NCBI GenBank assembly: GCA_001179505.1
Contig: CDMY01000397.1
Location: 1 to 64,000 of the forward strand
DNA from: Vitrella brassicaformis
Lineage: Eukaryota > Sar > Vitrellaceae
Length of the DNA stretch: 64,000 bases
Reading direction: 5' to 3'
How positions within the stretch are numbered: the first letter of the stretch is position 1; each line of letters starts with the position of its first letter. The position numbers and the translations under genes were made by a program. Under the pieces are notes generated by a model. That model saw only the letters and a list, made by a program, of their open reading frames with translations, searched no databases and had not been told where the DNA came from. Below are positions 45,731 to 60,700 of this stretch, piece by piece.

Positions 45731-48700
45731 ATGTCGCTCGAGCGCCCGCCAAAAGGTAAAAAGAAGGCGAGAGCGAACCTCGCTGTGGCCAGGCTCAGCA
45801 GCACACCCGCAGCTGGCGCCAGTTCTCTCACATCTGTCCCTGCTGTGCCCTGGCTGTATCATTTGCGTGTGCAGTGGGGCCAAAGCTGAAGGTCAAGTTC
45901 CCTGTCTTGAGACGAGCGGACTTCTCTGAGGAGATAGCGGCGCTCGGAGATCTCTCGCGGACGCTGTGCGCCACCAAGACGTCTTCCAAGGCAATCCTCC
46001 TCACCCTCTCCAAGTATGAGAAGTCGCGGTACAGTGACGAGTCCCAGGAGATCGGCAGCGAGGAGCCATCCACAGTCACAGCACTTCCAGCGATCCTGCC
46101 GCCTCCCTTCACGGGCGGCCCGGGAGGCGGTGGCGGGGCTCCTCCATCCAAACCAGCAGTGCGCCGCCTCGCCCCTCCCAGCCCTTCGCTCGGCCCATCG
46201 TCCTCTCTATCAGCCCTGGAGCCAATCGATGGGTCGAGGGGAAGGGGCAGAGGGGCGGGGAGGAAAGGCAAGTTCACCGACCTGGGAGCGCCTGAGAGCA
46301 GGGAGGTTCTCAGCTCGTGGCTAGACGACATCTCCAAGAAAGACCAGCACATTGGGCCCAAGACGGAGATCTCACCAGCAAGAAAACTGGTGGACCACTC
46401 TTCATTCGGTGCCGCGGCAACGAGAGGCACTACGACCCTTTTGGAGATGAGCAAGAGTGCTTCCGAGGGCACACTCAAGAAGCCTCGACCCCCAGAGCCA
46501 AAAGTGACCCCTGAAGACACCCAAGTCGATGAAGGGCAGAAGGTGCCCCACAAGGGCGCGATGGGTGACGGCCTGCCTCTGGAGCTCTTCGACGACCCAG
46601 ACGCCTTTGAGGACCTGCCGCCCGACGAGTGGGTGTCCCAATGCCAGCAGCGCCACACCGATGTGGGCATCTCTTTCGAGGAGGGGGCTGTGGGGCCGTC
46701 ACCAGAGGCTGCGTGTGCGGCGCCAGACGCGCACGTGCTGCACTATCGCGGGAACAACGTACGTGAGATGGATGCTGAAGTTTGCTCGCTCATTTGTCGG
46801 GCACTCATTTTTATGTCTGTGTACGTGCAGCTGTCGATGGTGCCATGCTATGTGCTGGGGTACAATGAGAAGCTGAAGCGCTTCCAAGTGGAGCTTGCTG
46901 ACAAGACAAGAGTTCGGAAGTTTGTGAGAAGACTCGCGCTGCGATTCCATTCGGAAGATCCAGAGTAGGCACACAAGCAAGAGACACACATGGACAAGCC
47001 CATGTCACTAAAGGTGGGTGTTTGCAGCCGTTTTGGCGACCGTGTCAAGTCGTGTTATCGCAAGAAGGATCATGTAGAGCTGCAGCAGAAGTTCATCCGC
47101 TCCATTGAGAGCATCGACACGGACAGAATAAGCCCCATGCTCAGATCGACAAAAGAGCTGTTTATTCGGCACTGCCTCAATAAGGCGCACATCGACGTGA
47201 GACAGAGACACTGCCACCTATCCCACAGGCAAAGACTCAGAAAGGACTGCCTCTTGGAGTGTGTGTCAGCGTCCGCAAGATTATGTGGCAGAGATAAGAC
47301 ATTTGCTGATAGAGATCGAGCAGAACTATGTCATCTCGATGAAGTTTGCGACGATCAAGGACCAGCTGATCGAGCTCAACGGCACTTCAGAGGCCTAGTA
47401 TGCGCGGCATGACAGAACCACACTGGGAAGTCAGAGCTGGGAAGTCAGAGTACAGAGGCGGCGCTTGTGCCTGTGTCTGTGGTCTGGTGTCAGTGTAGCT
47501 GAGGAGACATTGCAGTCGAACGAGTATGCGTCCTTGCTTGGCCCCTTCCTCCCCCCTCCCGTCCCCCTCTTTGCCCTGGCGGAGGTGCCGCCGCCAGAGC
47601 CACTCTACACCACTGCCAAAGAGAAACTCAGCCAAAACTTCAACTTCTCCAGGCCTAGACTAAGACCTGTGAGCAAAAGCATGGGCAGACCTGAGAGATG
47701 GTGATTCAATTGCGTGAATGCATCCATGTGTGTAGGTGAGTATGGATGTGTGGCGTCGGTTTGAGGAGGTGTGCAAGCTGCGCATTCTGGACACCAACCG
47801 AGGCCTGAACGAGACCTACATTCCTGGCATCATGACACACATGCACTCACCCACAGCCGGACCAACTGCTGTAGGCGAGTCACGATATGAAGAGCAGTGG
47901 GCAGCATCACACACATCCGTGTTCGTTCAGTCGTTCCGCCCGGCTGATTTTCTGGAGCATCTGAGGGTGCACAGACAGGAAGTGACGCTCGCACTCGACA
48001 GGCACTGGAGAGAATTCATCGTGTCAGAGGTATGCAAACACATACAGGCGGCATGACACAGTGCGATCACCCGACTGCTGACTTCCTTCCCATCTTGTCT
48101 CCTTCACCCACAGGTGATAGACAAGTTGTCGGAGGAGTTCAACTTCTTTGTAGACCAGGACGCCAAGTACACCCGGTCTGACCTGCACCGCTTCCTCAGG
48201 AAGCAGGACCTCATTCTCAACCAACAGATGCGGTTCTTCGTCCAAGACTCCATCGACGAGTGGACACGATTCCTTGAGTCCTTCCTCCCCAATCCAGATG
48301 TGGTATGGAGCACATAGCGGAGCTGGGTGTCATGCCTCAGGACAGCATTTCTCCCTGGTTTGCATGTCAGGTTGCGCCCACGCCGTTGCTGGTGCTCCAT
48401 ATTATGGATAAGTACAATGCAGTCAGACTCGACCCTGATGCAAAGACGTGACCCGGAGGAGAAACAAACTCCCTGACATACACAGTATCCGTGCTTGTGT
48501 TTCCAGGCTCGTCAAGTCTATCTTGGAGGCCATGAATGGCATTGTGGAGTGCTGCAACGCCATCAGAACCGTGGGTAGGTGAGACACAACACAAAAGCAG
48601 AGGGCAGCCACACGCGGCATGCTTGGCTGCCTTGTATGTGTGTCAGAGTACGAGTTGGTGCCCTTCTGCAACATACCAGAGACACAAATGTACCCCATCA

Positions 48701-51700
48701 CCATGACCTTCCCTCCCCTCCTCGACGCACAGAAGAGAGTCACCGAAGTGCTCGACCAGTGCCTCGAAGAACCAATCGTAGGAGGCACACATGTGTGATG
48801 CGACACAGGAGCTCAACGCGACCTCACACTATCTCGCTGCAGGCGTTGCTTGAGGAGTACAAGAGGTACGAGTATCTACTGGGCGAGAGGCCGGACCCGG
48901 AGCTCGATACCAACGACGTAGAGGTCATGCAGGAGCGAGTGGCGGCACTCGTCAAGGCGGCAGAGGAGGTGGAGTTCCTCTCGGCATCCGTCATGCGCTA
49001 CCCGCTCTTCGAGGTCCACACCGACGGCATTGTGCACAGCCTGGTGACCAAAGCACAGCAGCTCGTCGAGTACTATCTGGAGAAGGTGGTGGAGCACATC
49101 ACCAAGGGCAGCCAGGAGGTGCTTGAAAAGTGGCACGAGGTGCACGTGAGGATCCTCACGACGCCCTCCAACGAAGACGACCTTGCGAAGCTCAAGGACT
49201 TCATGGCCAACATCCACAACGTCATGGGCCCGCTTATCAACCAGACTGACTACCTCCACAGACAGATCCAGATGGTCAGCGAGTTCCGATACCAAGTGCC
49301 TGAAGAGGTCATCGAGGTACGTGAGAAAGAGGACGCTTTGGAGGAAATCCTTGATGTGGTCTTGTCTGTGCCGTTGTTGGGTCAGTCAGCCTTCAAGGCA
49401 TACAGCTGGCCGCTGCAGGTCCAGATGGATGTCCAGGATACCACACGGAATCTCGACCAGGAGAAAGAAAAGGTACATACAAAACGGTGTGCATACTATT
49501 TGTCTCATGTGTCTGCCCTGTTTGCTGCTGCCATGGATCCGTGCAGTTCATGGAGCGTCTCGAGGAGGAGAAGGAGGCGTTCGAGAAGGATCTCGCGCAG
49601 TACAGCAAAGACCTCGACTTCGTCCGCTACGAGATGGGCGACTTCTCACAGGCACTCAAATACGCAGTCAAGATCAATGGCCTCAAAGAGGCTCTCGATC
49701 GGGCAAAGGAGCGTGTGGTTTCCTTCCAAGAACGCGAGAAGCTCTTCGGCGTCGAGGTCTCCGGTATGGGATGAGACCAATGGGCAGATGCAATCCTCTG
49801 ATTGATGTATCCCTTGCCTCCACCCTGCAGACTTCTCCAATCTGGATGAGATGGTTGAGCTCTTCCTTCCCTACAACAAGGCAGGCGCATTTACACATCA
49901 GCGTGAGTCTGACAGACGTTTCGTTGCCGTGTGTTCAGTTGTGGACGATGGCGATCGACTTCAAATACTCGGAGGACGACTGGCTCAACGGGGCGCTCAT
50001 GAAGCTTGATGCCACAGAAATCGAGACCAGCGTCGACACATGGTTAGCACAAAAGTCGCACACACGCTGCTGCATCGGAGACCTATGACGACTGCTTTGT
50101 GTTGCCAGGTACAAGGATGCTTACAAGCTTGCGAAGGAGTTTGACACAGAGCCTGTGCCAAAGGGTGTGGCCGAGGAGGTCCGTGCCGCCATTGACGCGT
50201 TCAAAGGCAACTTGCCCGTCATCCGTGCCCTCTGTCAAGAAGCCATGCAGCCGAGACACTGGTCAGCCCGACACAGACAGCGACCTCCTCGGACTCCGAG
50301 ACTGTGTACAGTGGTACTTGGTCAATGTGTAGGGTAGAGCTCTTTGAGAACCTCGATGCTGATGTGGACCTTGAGGATCAGCTGACCCTCCAACAGCTCA
50401 ATGAGATTGGTCAGCAACACAGAAGGATCATGCCTCGTCTGTACCGACTGCTTTGCCTTGTGTCGCTTGTCAGGCATCCAGAAGCACATCGAGAAGGTCG
50501 AGGAGATCAGCGCCGTAGCCCAGAAGGAGTTTGGACTGAAGAAGACTCTGGCGACAATGAAGGCGGAATGGAAGCCAATGGAGCTCGAGGTCACACTGGC
50601 TTTCGACCGGCTGTCATGGCATTTTGTATTTACTTGCCTTTCTCGATCCTATCAGGCCTTGCCATACAAAGAGAGCGGCACATACCTGCTCAAGGGGGTG
50701 GATGACGTGCAGACCCTCCTGGATGACCACATTGTCAAGACGCAGGCCATCCGTGGATCGCCGTTCATCAAGCCAATCGAGAAGGAATGCCGCGAATGGG
50801 AGGCCAAACTCATCTACATACAGGTGACGTGGACGCGCTGACACATCCACGTAGGTTGCATGTATCTTGCGTTTGTCTTCTTTCGTATTTGCAGGATCTG
50901 ATGGAGGAGTGGTTGGCCACCCAGCGGTCATGGCTCTATCTCGAGCCAATTTTCAGCTCCGAAGACATCATCCGACAGGTGACTGACAAGGGAAGCGCAC
51001 GGATGGCTAGCAGCAGCTCATGAATGCGTGTCTGTGTGTTTCAGATGCCTGTCGAGTCCCGCCGCTTCCAGCAGGTCGACCAGCTGTGGAGAACAACAAT
51101 GGCGCAGGTACACATCAAATCATCTCTTTGTAGTGGTCGTGGTCAATCGTCTGGTGCGGTCTCGCAGGTGCACGAGACGCCGAATGTCTTGGAGATATCC
51201 GAGATCGACAATCTCCTGCAGGTGACAAGAGCCCCCCTTCTTCCAGCAAGTTGGCTTCCCTCTTCCATGTATGTGTGTGTTTCTTCAGAACTTCAGCGAC
51301 GCCAACAAGAAGCTGGATGAGATCCAGAAGGGCCTCAACGACTACCTCGAGACCAAACGGTAATAAAATCCGATCCCTGGTCCACGCCATGGCTCACTGG
51401 CTTTTGTGTCTCAGTTTGGCGTTCCCTCGCTTCTTCTTCCTGTCGAATGACGAGCTGCTGATGATCCTGTCCCAGACCAAGGACCCCACGGCTGTGCAGC
51501 CGCACATGAACAAGTGCTTCGAAGGCATCAACAAGGTCAAATTCGACCCAACCAACTCCATCATCCAGGCCATGGTCAGTGCCGAGGGCGAGGTGGTGCC
51601 GCTCAAGAAACACGTGGACGTCAACCACGGAGAGAAGAAGGGCAACGTCGAGAAGTGGCTGGTCGAGGTGGAGGAGTCCATGCAAAACTGCCTCCGGGAG

Positions 51701-54700
51701 GTCATGAAGGAGTCCTTCTCGGTGAGACGGTCTCATATCCTGTCTCCGTGTCAAAATGTCTCCTCTTCTTTTCCTTCGTCGGCATGTACAGGCTTACGTG
51801 ACGAAGGGTCGCACAGAGTGGTGTTTGGAGTGGCCTGGCCAGATCGTCCTGTGCGTCGATCAGCTCTACTGGACGTCAGAGACTGAGGAGGCCATCCAGA
51901 ACAAGCAGCTGCCACAACACAAAGAGAAGCTCGACAAGGAACTTCAAGACGTAGAATGGACAGTGCACACACGGAGGGAGTGACACACGATCATTCACCC
52001 ATGCTGTGTGTGTGTGGTCAGATCGTGCGTCTAGTCCGTGGCGATTTGACCAAGCTGAATCGCAGGACCCTCGGTGCGATGGTCACGATCGATGTGCACG
52101 CGCGTGACACCATCCAGGCGTTGATGGACCAGAATGTGAAGAGCGCCGATGAGTTCGACTGGCTGGCGCAGCTGAGATACTACTGGAAGCCACCCGGCAC
52201 CTTCACCATGCGCGACGGCAAGCCAAACCCAAAGGCTGAGTGTCACGTCTCCATGGTCAATGCGACGCTTCTGTACGGATTCGAGTACCTGGGCAACTCT
52301 GATCGACTGGTCATCACGCCATTGACCGACCGCTGCTACCGCACTCTGCTGGGAGCCTTTCATCTGTTCTATGGCGGGGCGCCTGAGGGGCCTGCGGGGA
52401 CGGGCAAGACGGAATCGACCAAGGATCTGGCCAAGGCGGTGTCTGTGCAGTGTGTCGTGTTCAACTGCTCTGATGGCTTGGACTACCTCGCCATGGCCAA
52501 GTTCTTCAAAGGACTCGCCTCATCGGGTCAGGCACGAAAGACGATGTAGGTGCTTTGTTTCTGCAGACGTCGCTTCGTGTGTTTGTCAATCAGGTGCTTG
52601 GTGCTGCTTCGATGAGTTCAATCGTATAGACCTGGAGGTACTGTCTGTGATTGCCCAGCAAGTGCAGTCCATTCAGAACGCCATCCGCAATCGGCTCAAC
52701 GTCTTCCTTTTCGAAGGTGAGACACCATGCAAGGGACGCCGTCGACGTCACATCCGCCTGTTTTACTAGGTACGGAGATCAAGCTCGTGCCGACATGTGC
52801 CGTCAATATCACCATGAACCCGGGATACGCCGGCCGATCGGAGCTGCCCGACAACCTCAAGGCGCTGTTCCGTCCCTGTGCAATGATGGTGCCCGACTAC
52901 TCTCTCATTGCCGAGATCGTCCTATACTCGTTTGGCTTCGAGGATGCACGCAACATCGCCAGGAAGGTACACAAAGCGACATCGGTGGATAGCCTGCCGA
53001 TATACCTTGTGTCTCTCTTGCGGTCGCCAGGCAGTGGGCAGTCTACGGCTGTCGTCTGAGCAGTTGTCGTCACAGGACCATTATGATTTCGGTATGAGGG
53101 CGCTAAAGGCCATCCTTACGGCCGCTGGACAGCTCAAACGCAAGCTCGGACACGTCCTCGCAGAGGTGAACCCGCCAGACAGATGCAACAACTTCCTTCC
53201 AATTCCATTGCGTTGTCGCGTGCAGGATGTGTTGGCGCTGAGGGCGTTGAGCGATGTCAATGTGCCCAAGTTCACAGCCAATGACATTCCACTGTTTATG
53301 GGTATCATCTCCGACCTTTTCCCCGGCGTCGAGCTGCCGCCCTCCGACTACGGCAAACTCGTGCCACAGATGGAGGAAGCTGCGAGGTCAAAGGGCTTGC
53401 AGCCGAAGGAGGCCTTCATCAACAAGTGCATCCAGCTTTGGGAGACAGTGATGGTGCGACACGGGCTTATGCTCGTGGGCAAGACCATCAGCGGCAAATC
53501 GGCCGTCATGGACTGCCTCGCAACGGTAATAATTGAGCGACACACAGCGACTGCTGGCATAGCGTGCCTCTTGTATATGCAGTCGCTTGGGGCGATAGCT
53601 GACGGGCAGAGTGACGTCTTTCTGCCGTGTGAGATCCACAAGATCAACCCTAAGAGCATCACGCAGGGCCAGCTGTACGGCGAGTTCGACGAAAACACAC
53701 ACGAATGGGCTGACGGGGTAACCACAGCTATCCAGGAGGATTATGGACATGAGATTGTGTTCTGCTTCTTTCAAAGGTGTTGGCACTGACTGTCCGCTAT
53801 GCTGCCGGAGCGGAGCCCAGCAAGCGGCAGTGGATCGTGTTGGACGGGCCTGTGGATGCGGTGAGTTACCACGGCAAAGCGATTCCTCTCGCCCCTTCTG
53901 CTTCTTATGGGCCTCTCCGTGTTCAGGTGTGGATTGAGAACATGAACACTGTCTTGGACGACAACAAGAAACTATGTCTGAACAGCGGCGAGATCATCAA
54001 GCTCTCGCCAGTGACGACCATGATGTTTGAGGTAGAAGACCTCGCCGCTGCGTCGCCAGCCACCGTATCACGGTCAGTGGCCGAAAGCATCTTCAACAGA
54101 GCAGTATGCATATGCATGCCTTGTTGATGCAGGTGTGGGATGGTTCTGCTAGAGCCCGAGCAGACATTGGGGTGGCGTCCGCTGGCGCAGTCATGGGTCG
54201 GTGCTCTGCCTCAAATCATCCAAGAGGCTCACGGACAGATGATCCTGGACATGTACGAGCGGCTCATGGATTTCGCTTTCCAAATCGTCACCAAGAAGGT
54301 CAAGAACCCCGTTCCCGTGTCCGAAAACTGGTGAGCGGAAGACAAGGAGACATAATGCGAAGCACGCATGTCTCTGGCAATTTTATTCAGGCTGATGCTC
54401 TCCAATCTCCGCATGTTTGAGGCGCTGCTGCACCTGCACCTGGGCGAGATGAAGGAGGGAGACGACATTCTGACCAAGGACAAGAAGGTAACCGATTGAA
54501 CGTTTCCCGGTATGCTATGTCTGATGTCTCTATGTATCCCTTTCTCTTCCATCAGGCAGCCCTTCCTCCAAAGGAGCGAGAGGCGCGGATCGAGGCCTTG
54601 TTCTACTTTGCGATCGTGTGGAGCATTGGCGCCTGCACGGATCAAGAGGGGCGGGTGGTCTTCGATGGATTCCTCAGGGGATTCATCAACGGACTGCCCG

Positions 54701-57700
54701 ATCTGGCAAAGGTCGGGTGGGGAGAGATATCCACGTGTCATCAGCACCCTCTTCTCTTCGGTGCAGGAGTATGACCTGATTGGGACCTACGAGCCTCGAC
54801 AGGGGAAGGGCGGCCTACCCGACAAAGGTCTGCTCTACGACTACTTCATACACGAGAGCAGCGGCAAGTGGACACCATGGACGGCACGCATCGGCACATT
54901 CGATATACCAAAAGTACATACAGCACAAGCCGAAAAAACGAGTGTCGGTGTCTGTCTGTCAACCCTTGATGCAATTCATGCAGGACGCCCAGCCCCACAC
55001 GATCATCGTGCCAACTGGCGACACCGTCAGCAACGCCTACTTTCTCCAGGCCCTTGTAGCGCGGCAGTTTCATGTGCTCTTCTCGGGCGTCACGGGCACC
55101 GGCAAGACGGTCTCAGTCCAGTCTCAGCTGCTCACTGGCTTTGACAAGGAGTCGTTCACGTCGATCGCCTTCAGCTTCTCAGCGCAGACGAGTGCCAACC
55201 AGACACAGGACATTATCGACGGCAAGCTGGACAAGAGAAAGAAGGGCACGTTTGGTCCACCCCTCGGGAAGAAGTAAGAGGGTGCAGCACAGGCGACGTA
55301 ACAGACATAGGCAGTGAGAGATGGCTGCTGTGCTCCCTGCAGGTGTTTGATATTTGTGGATGACCTCAATCTGCCTGAGAAGGAGAAGTACGGCGCCCAG
55401 CCACCCATTGAGATCCTCAGACAGTGGATGGACACCAGAGGTCCGACACACAACCACACGTATATTGACTTATCGTCGACTGCCTAACTCCATGTGTCTC
55501 AGGTTGGTATGACCGCAAGACGTCAGAGTTCCGTGAGCTCGTGGATCTGACGTTCATTGCGGCCATGGGACCGCCCGGAGGTGGCCGGAACAACATCACC
55601 GCCCGCTACAGCCGGCATTACAACCTCATCTTCCTCACGCCCTTCGAGGAAGAGTCACTTGTCCGCGTCTTTAGCACCATCCTCACTTGGTATTTCGACA
55701 AGGTCGGATTCCCCAACTCGATCACATCCGTCACACAGAGCATCGTCAAGAGTACGCATGCTGCCAGAGAACCACCACACACACCAGTGGGAAGATGTGC
55801 CTCTGTCCTTATGTCGCAGGCACGATTGACACATATCGGCTTGTGAGTTCCAGCCTGCTGCCGACGCCAGCCAAGAGCCACTACACGTTCAACCTTCGTG
55901 ACATGAGTCGAGTCATCCAGGGGCTCTGTCTCCTTCGGAAGGAGTCACTCCAAGGCACAGACGATGTGGTCAAGTGCTGGGCACACGAGTGCGTGCGTGT
56001 CTTTGAGGATCGCCTCATCGACAAGGCTGACCACAACTGGTTTAAGGAGCAGCTCAAGCAGATTATGGAGACCAACTTCAAGCGCAAGTGGAGCTCTCTC
56101 GTCACCGTCGAGCCCCTCCTGTTCGGTGACTTCTCCGATCCCAAGAAGAACCACTACCAGGAGATGTCCGACCAAAGCTCGCTGCAGGAGGTCATGAGGA
56201 GCCTACTGGCTGACTACAACTCCATGAACAGCAAGAAGCAGATGAACCTCGTGCTCTTCATGTCAGCCATCGAGCACGTGGCACGGATTGTGCGCATCCT
56301 TCGACAGCCGCTGGGCAATGCTCTGCTGGTGGGGGTGGGTGGATCGGGGCGCAAGTCACTGACCACGCTGGCGACTTTCATGGTCGACTATGAGCTCTTC
56401 CAAATCGAAATCAGGTGAGAAAGCAGACCAATGATCGTACGCACTGTCTTTGTCTTTCTTCCATTCTTCGTCCAGCAAGTCTTACGGCGTGGCCGATTGG
56501 CGTGAGGATCTGAAGAGGCTGCTGATGAAGGCTGGCGGGCTGATGAAGGAGGTCGTCTTCATGATATCCGACACGCAGCTGGCCAAGGAGACTTTCCTCG
56601 AGGACACGAGCGGTCTCCTCAACACAGGCGAAGTGCCCAACTTGTTCGGCGCAGAGGACAAGATGACAATTCTCGACATGTGCAGCAAGCCTGCACAGGC
56701 AGCTGGCAGAAACGGACCGGCAGAGATCATGGCATTCTTCGTCGAGCAGTGCCGCAAGAACCTCCACATTGTCGTGTGTCTGTCGCCTATTGGAGAGGCC
56801 TTCAGACGCCGGCTGCGCATGTTCCCTTCCCTGGTCAACTGCTGCACGATCGACTGGTTCATGGAGTGGCCCGAGGAGGCCTTGAGGTAGCGAGACATGT
56901 ATGTGAAATTTAATGTCCATGCTTGACTGTTCCGCATTGTGTCAGGTCTGTGGCCAATCACTTCTTGGCTGGCGAGAATCTGAGCGCCGACGTCACCCAA
57001 GGCGTATCCAATGTGTGCGTGGCCATGCAGACGTCAGTCACACAGCTCACAGAGAGGTAACAGATAAGGGACGACGCTGTGCATTCAGATCTGCTTCTTC
57101 TTCTCTTCCTTCACAGGTACAAGCAGGAGGCGCGGCGATACTATTATGTGACACCGACGTCTTACCTGGAGCTGATCAATGCCTTCAAGAGCCTCCTGAA
57201 GAGCAGAAGGAACGACGTGGGCACGCTCAAGAGCCGCTACGATGTGGGTCTGGAGAAGCTGCTGACGACGGCCGACCAGGTGGCGGTGATGCAGCAGGAG
57301 CTGGAGGAGCTGCAGCCAAAGCTCAAGCAGACGTCCCAGGAGACAGCCAACCTGATGGTGCACATCGAGCAGAAGCAGAAGGAGGCCGCCGTCACGCAGG
57401 CGAACGTCGAGAAGGAGGAAGCCATCTGCAGCAAACAGGCTGCTGACGCATCGGCTGTCAAGGAACAGTGCCAAACTGAGCTCGACAAAGGTCAGAGGGA
57501 GAGCAACTCATTCAGAGCTGAGTCTCACGTTTCCTTTGTGTATGTGTGTCGGTGAAGCCATGCCTGCATTGGAGGCCGCTCTGGATGCGCTGAAGAAGCT
57601 GTCCAAGGGTGATATCACCGAGGTGAAGTCGATGAAGTCGCCTCCCCCCGGTGTGGTGCTGGTGATGGAGGCCCTGTGCATCATGTTCGGCATCGCGCCC

Positions 57701-60700
57701 AAGAAGGTCCCCACAGCAGATGGCAAGGGCAAGAAGGACGACTACTGGGAGCCGGCCAAGAAGAGTCTTCTCGGAGACGCCAAGTTCCTGCAGCGTCTCT
57801 TCGAGTACGACAAGGACAACATCGCTCCCGCCATCATGGAGAAGATCAAGCCCTACGAGATCAATCCCGACTTCGATCCTGAGGTCATCAAAAAGGCATC
57901 AGTGGCAGCCACGGGCCTGTGCAAGTGGGTGCGAGCCATGGTTATCTACGACCAAGTGGCAAAGGTCGTGGAGCCCAAAAAGAAAGCTCTCGCGGAAGCT
58001 GAGGCCGAGCTTGACACAGCGACAAAAGATCTGGCCGTAAGCACCCTAACGGGAATGCCCTCTGGAGACCGCACATAGATGCCGTTTGTACATGTCTTGT
58101 GCAGTCCAAGAAGGCGGAACTGAAGCAGGTGCAGGATTTGGTGGCGACGCTGCTCAGCGACTTCGACAAGGCCAAGAAGAAGAAAGAGGACCTGGCCAAA
58201 CAGGTGGACGACTGCAGTAAACGGCTCGTGAGAGCAGACAAGCTCATCAGCGGGCTGGGCGGTGAGAGGAAGAGATGGACAGAGTCATCAGAACGTCTGG
58301 GGGTGAGACTGGGCATGACACCAACTACCTCACAACACCCCCACTACTAATTGCTTTCTCACCCAGGCCGAGCTTGCGAGTCTGACTGGTGATGTGCTGA
58401 TCGCCTCCGGCATCATTGCCTACCTCGGTGTGTTCACGGCCACCTACCGACAGCAATGTGTCAATCAGTGGCTTTCTCTGCTCAACCACGAGAAGATCCC
58501 ATCCGGCGAGGAGATCACGTTGCAGGGCGTGGTTGGCGATCCGGTGCAGATCCGGCAGTGGGTCATCAACAAGTTGCCCAACGACAGCCTGTCCATCGAC
58601 AACGGCATCATCCTGTCCAAGAGCCGCCGGTGGCCTCTCATGATTGACCCTCAGCTGCAGGCCAACAAATGGGTCAAGACACAGGAAGAAAAACTCAAGG
58701 TGAGACGAGACGGACTGAAACGCAGATGGTCTAATTGATTCGCTGCTGTTCAGGTGCTGCGCCTCTCCCAGTCAGACTATGCCCGCACCCTGGAGACGTG
58801 CATCCAGTTTGGCACGCCAGTGCTGATTGAGAACGTCGGCGAGTCGCTGGATCCCCTCCTCGAGCCCCTGCTCGAGAAGGCCATCTTCAAGGCCGGCAAC
58901 ATCGAGATGATCCGGCTTGGCGACTCGACCGTTGAGTATTCCCGCGAGTTCAAGTTGTACATCACCACCAAGCTGCCAAACCCCCACTACCCGCCTGAGC
59001 TGTGCGTCAAGGTCACGCTGCTGAATTTCCTTGTCACGCCAGAGGGCCTTGAGGTGACAGCCTGGACATATATAAATAAGGCCACACACGAGTGTAGAGA
59101 CATGTTGCTTTGAGTGCAGGATCAAATGTTGGGTATTCTTGTGGCGCGTGAGGAGCCAGACACAGAGAGGAAGCGACAGAATCTGGTGGTGGAGAGTGCC
59201 CAGTCTAAGGCCCAACTCAAGCAGCTGGAGGACAAAATCCTGGAACTACTCAGTGCCGCTAAGGTTGGTTTGATACAGGGCACTGGCCCGGAAAGACGTC
59301 TCCGTGTGTGTGCAGGGCAACATATTGGACGATGAGGAGCTGATAGAGACGCTGAGCAACTCGAAGGTGGCGTCACAGAGGATCGAGGAGAGAGTCGTCG
59401 AGCAGGAGAAGACACAGGCTCTGATCAACGAGACACGGCAGTCCTACCGTCCAGTGGCATTACGAGCGGCCCAGCTGTTCTTTGTGATATCTGACATGGG
59501 CAACGTGGACCCCATGTACCAGTACTCACTCGAGTGGTTCATCGACGTTTTCAACTCCGGCATCGACGTAAACAACCAGACAAGCCAGTATGCACCAGCC
59601 ATCTTATGCTATTCTTTCACGTCTCAGAAAGCCGAGAAGTTTGAGAAGGGTGTGGATCAGAAGCTGCAGAAGCGCCTCACGGCCCTCATCACCAAGTTCC
59701 TGGAGCTGCTGTTCAACAACGTTTGCAGGTAACAGCTATGTCACAAAGGTGGCTGCCATGCACATCTCTGTGGCTGGTCAGGTCTCTCTTCGAGAAGGAC
59801 AAGCTGCTGTTCTCATTCCTGCTGGCCATCAAGATGATGACTGTCGACAATGAGCTCAACCACGAACAGCTGCGGCTCTTCCTACTCGGCGGCGGGGGAG
59901 GCGGCGAGCCATCACGGCCCAGACCTGCGGAGCCGTGGCTCACCGACGTAGCCTGGGGCCGTCTGCTGGAGATTGAGCGGCTTGGCGGGTCATTCGACAA
60001 GTTTGCCGAGAAGTTCGAGAGCAAAATAGCCTCATGGAAGGCCGTCTTCGACTGTGAGAATCCCCGGGATGAGTCTGTCCACTGGCCCGGCGGATACAAG
60101 GAGAGCCTTACGCCGCTCGAGAAATGTCTGGTCATGCTGGCCGTCCGCCCTGACACCGTTGTGGGCTGCATCCAGGAGTTCATCGAGGCCAAGCTGGGCC
60201 GCTACTTCCTCGAGCCCCCGACCTTCGACCTTGACGCCTCATACTCTGCCTCTCGATGCACGTCGCCTCTCGTCTTTGTCTTGAGTGCTGGCGCCGATCC
60301 GATGGCTGAGCTGATGAAGCTGGCGAGCGCCAAGGGGATGGAGCACAAAGTGGCCGCGATCAGTCTGGGGCAGGGGCAGGGCCCCAAGGCTGAGACGGCC
60401 ATCAGGACTGGAAGGGAGCAGGGAGGCTGGGTGGTGCTGCAGAACTGCCATCTGGCCGTGAGCTGGCTGCCGACGCTGGAAAAGCTGATAGAAGAGTTCA
60501 CCCCTGACACGATGGAGGACTCGTTTAGGCTGTGGCTGACCGCAATGCCCTCGCCCCACTTTCCCGTGTCAATCCTGCAGGTCAGAAGAGAGGCCGAATA
60601 AATGAAGATTTATCCATCGACAGCCTTCTTTTCGTCCAATGTTGTGTGCAGAATGGCGTCAAGATGACCAACGAGCCGCCCAAAGGGCTGAGACAGAACC

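Noticed and set aside
52540-52600. Apparent stop in dynein after FFKGLASSG
   Set aside because: A normal intron (GTCAGG...TCAG) removes it and restores the conserved [14 protein letters not shown].
53470-56365. Variant P-loops in dynein (GKTISGKS in AAA2, GVGGSGRKS in AAA4)
   Set aside because: Both still meet the Walker A pattern or the variation normal for axonemal dyneins (Arg in AAA4), so they do not suggest a dead motor.
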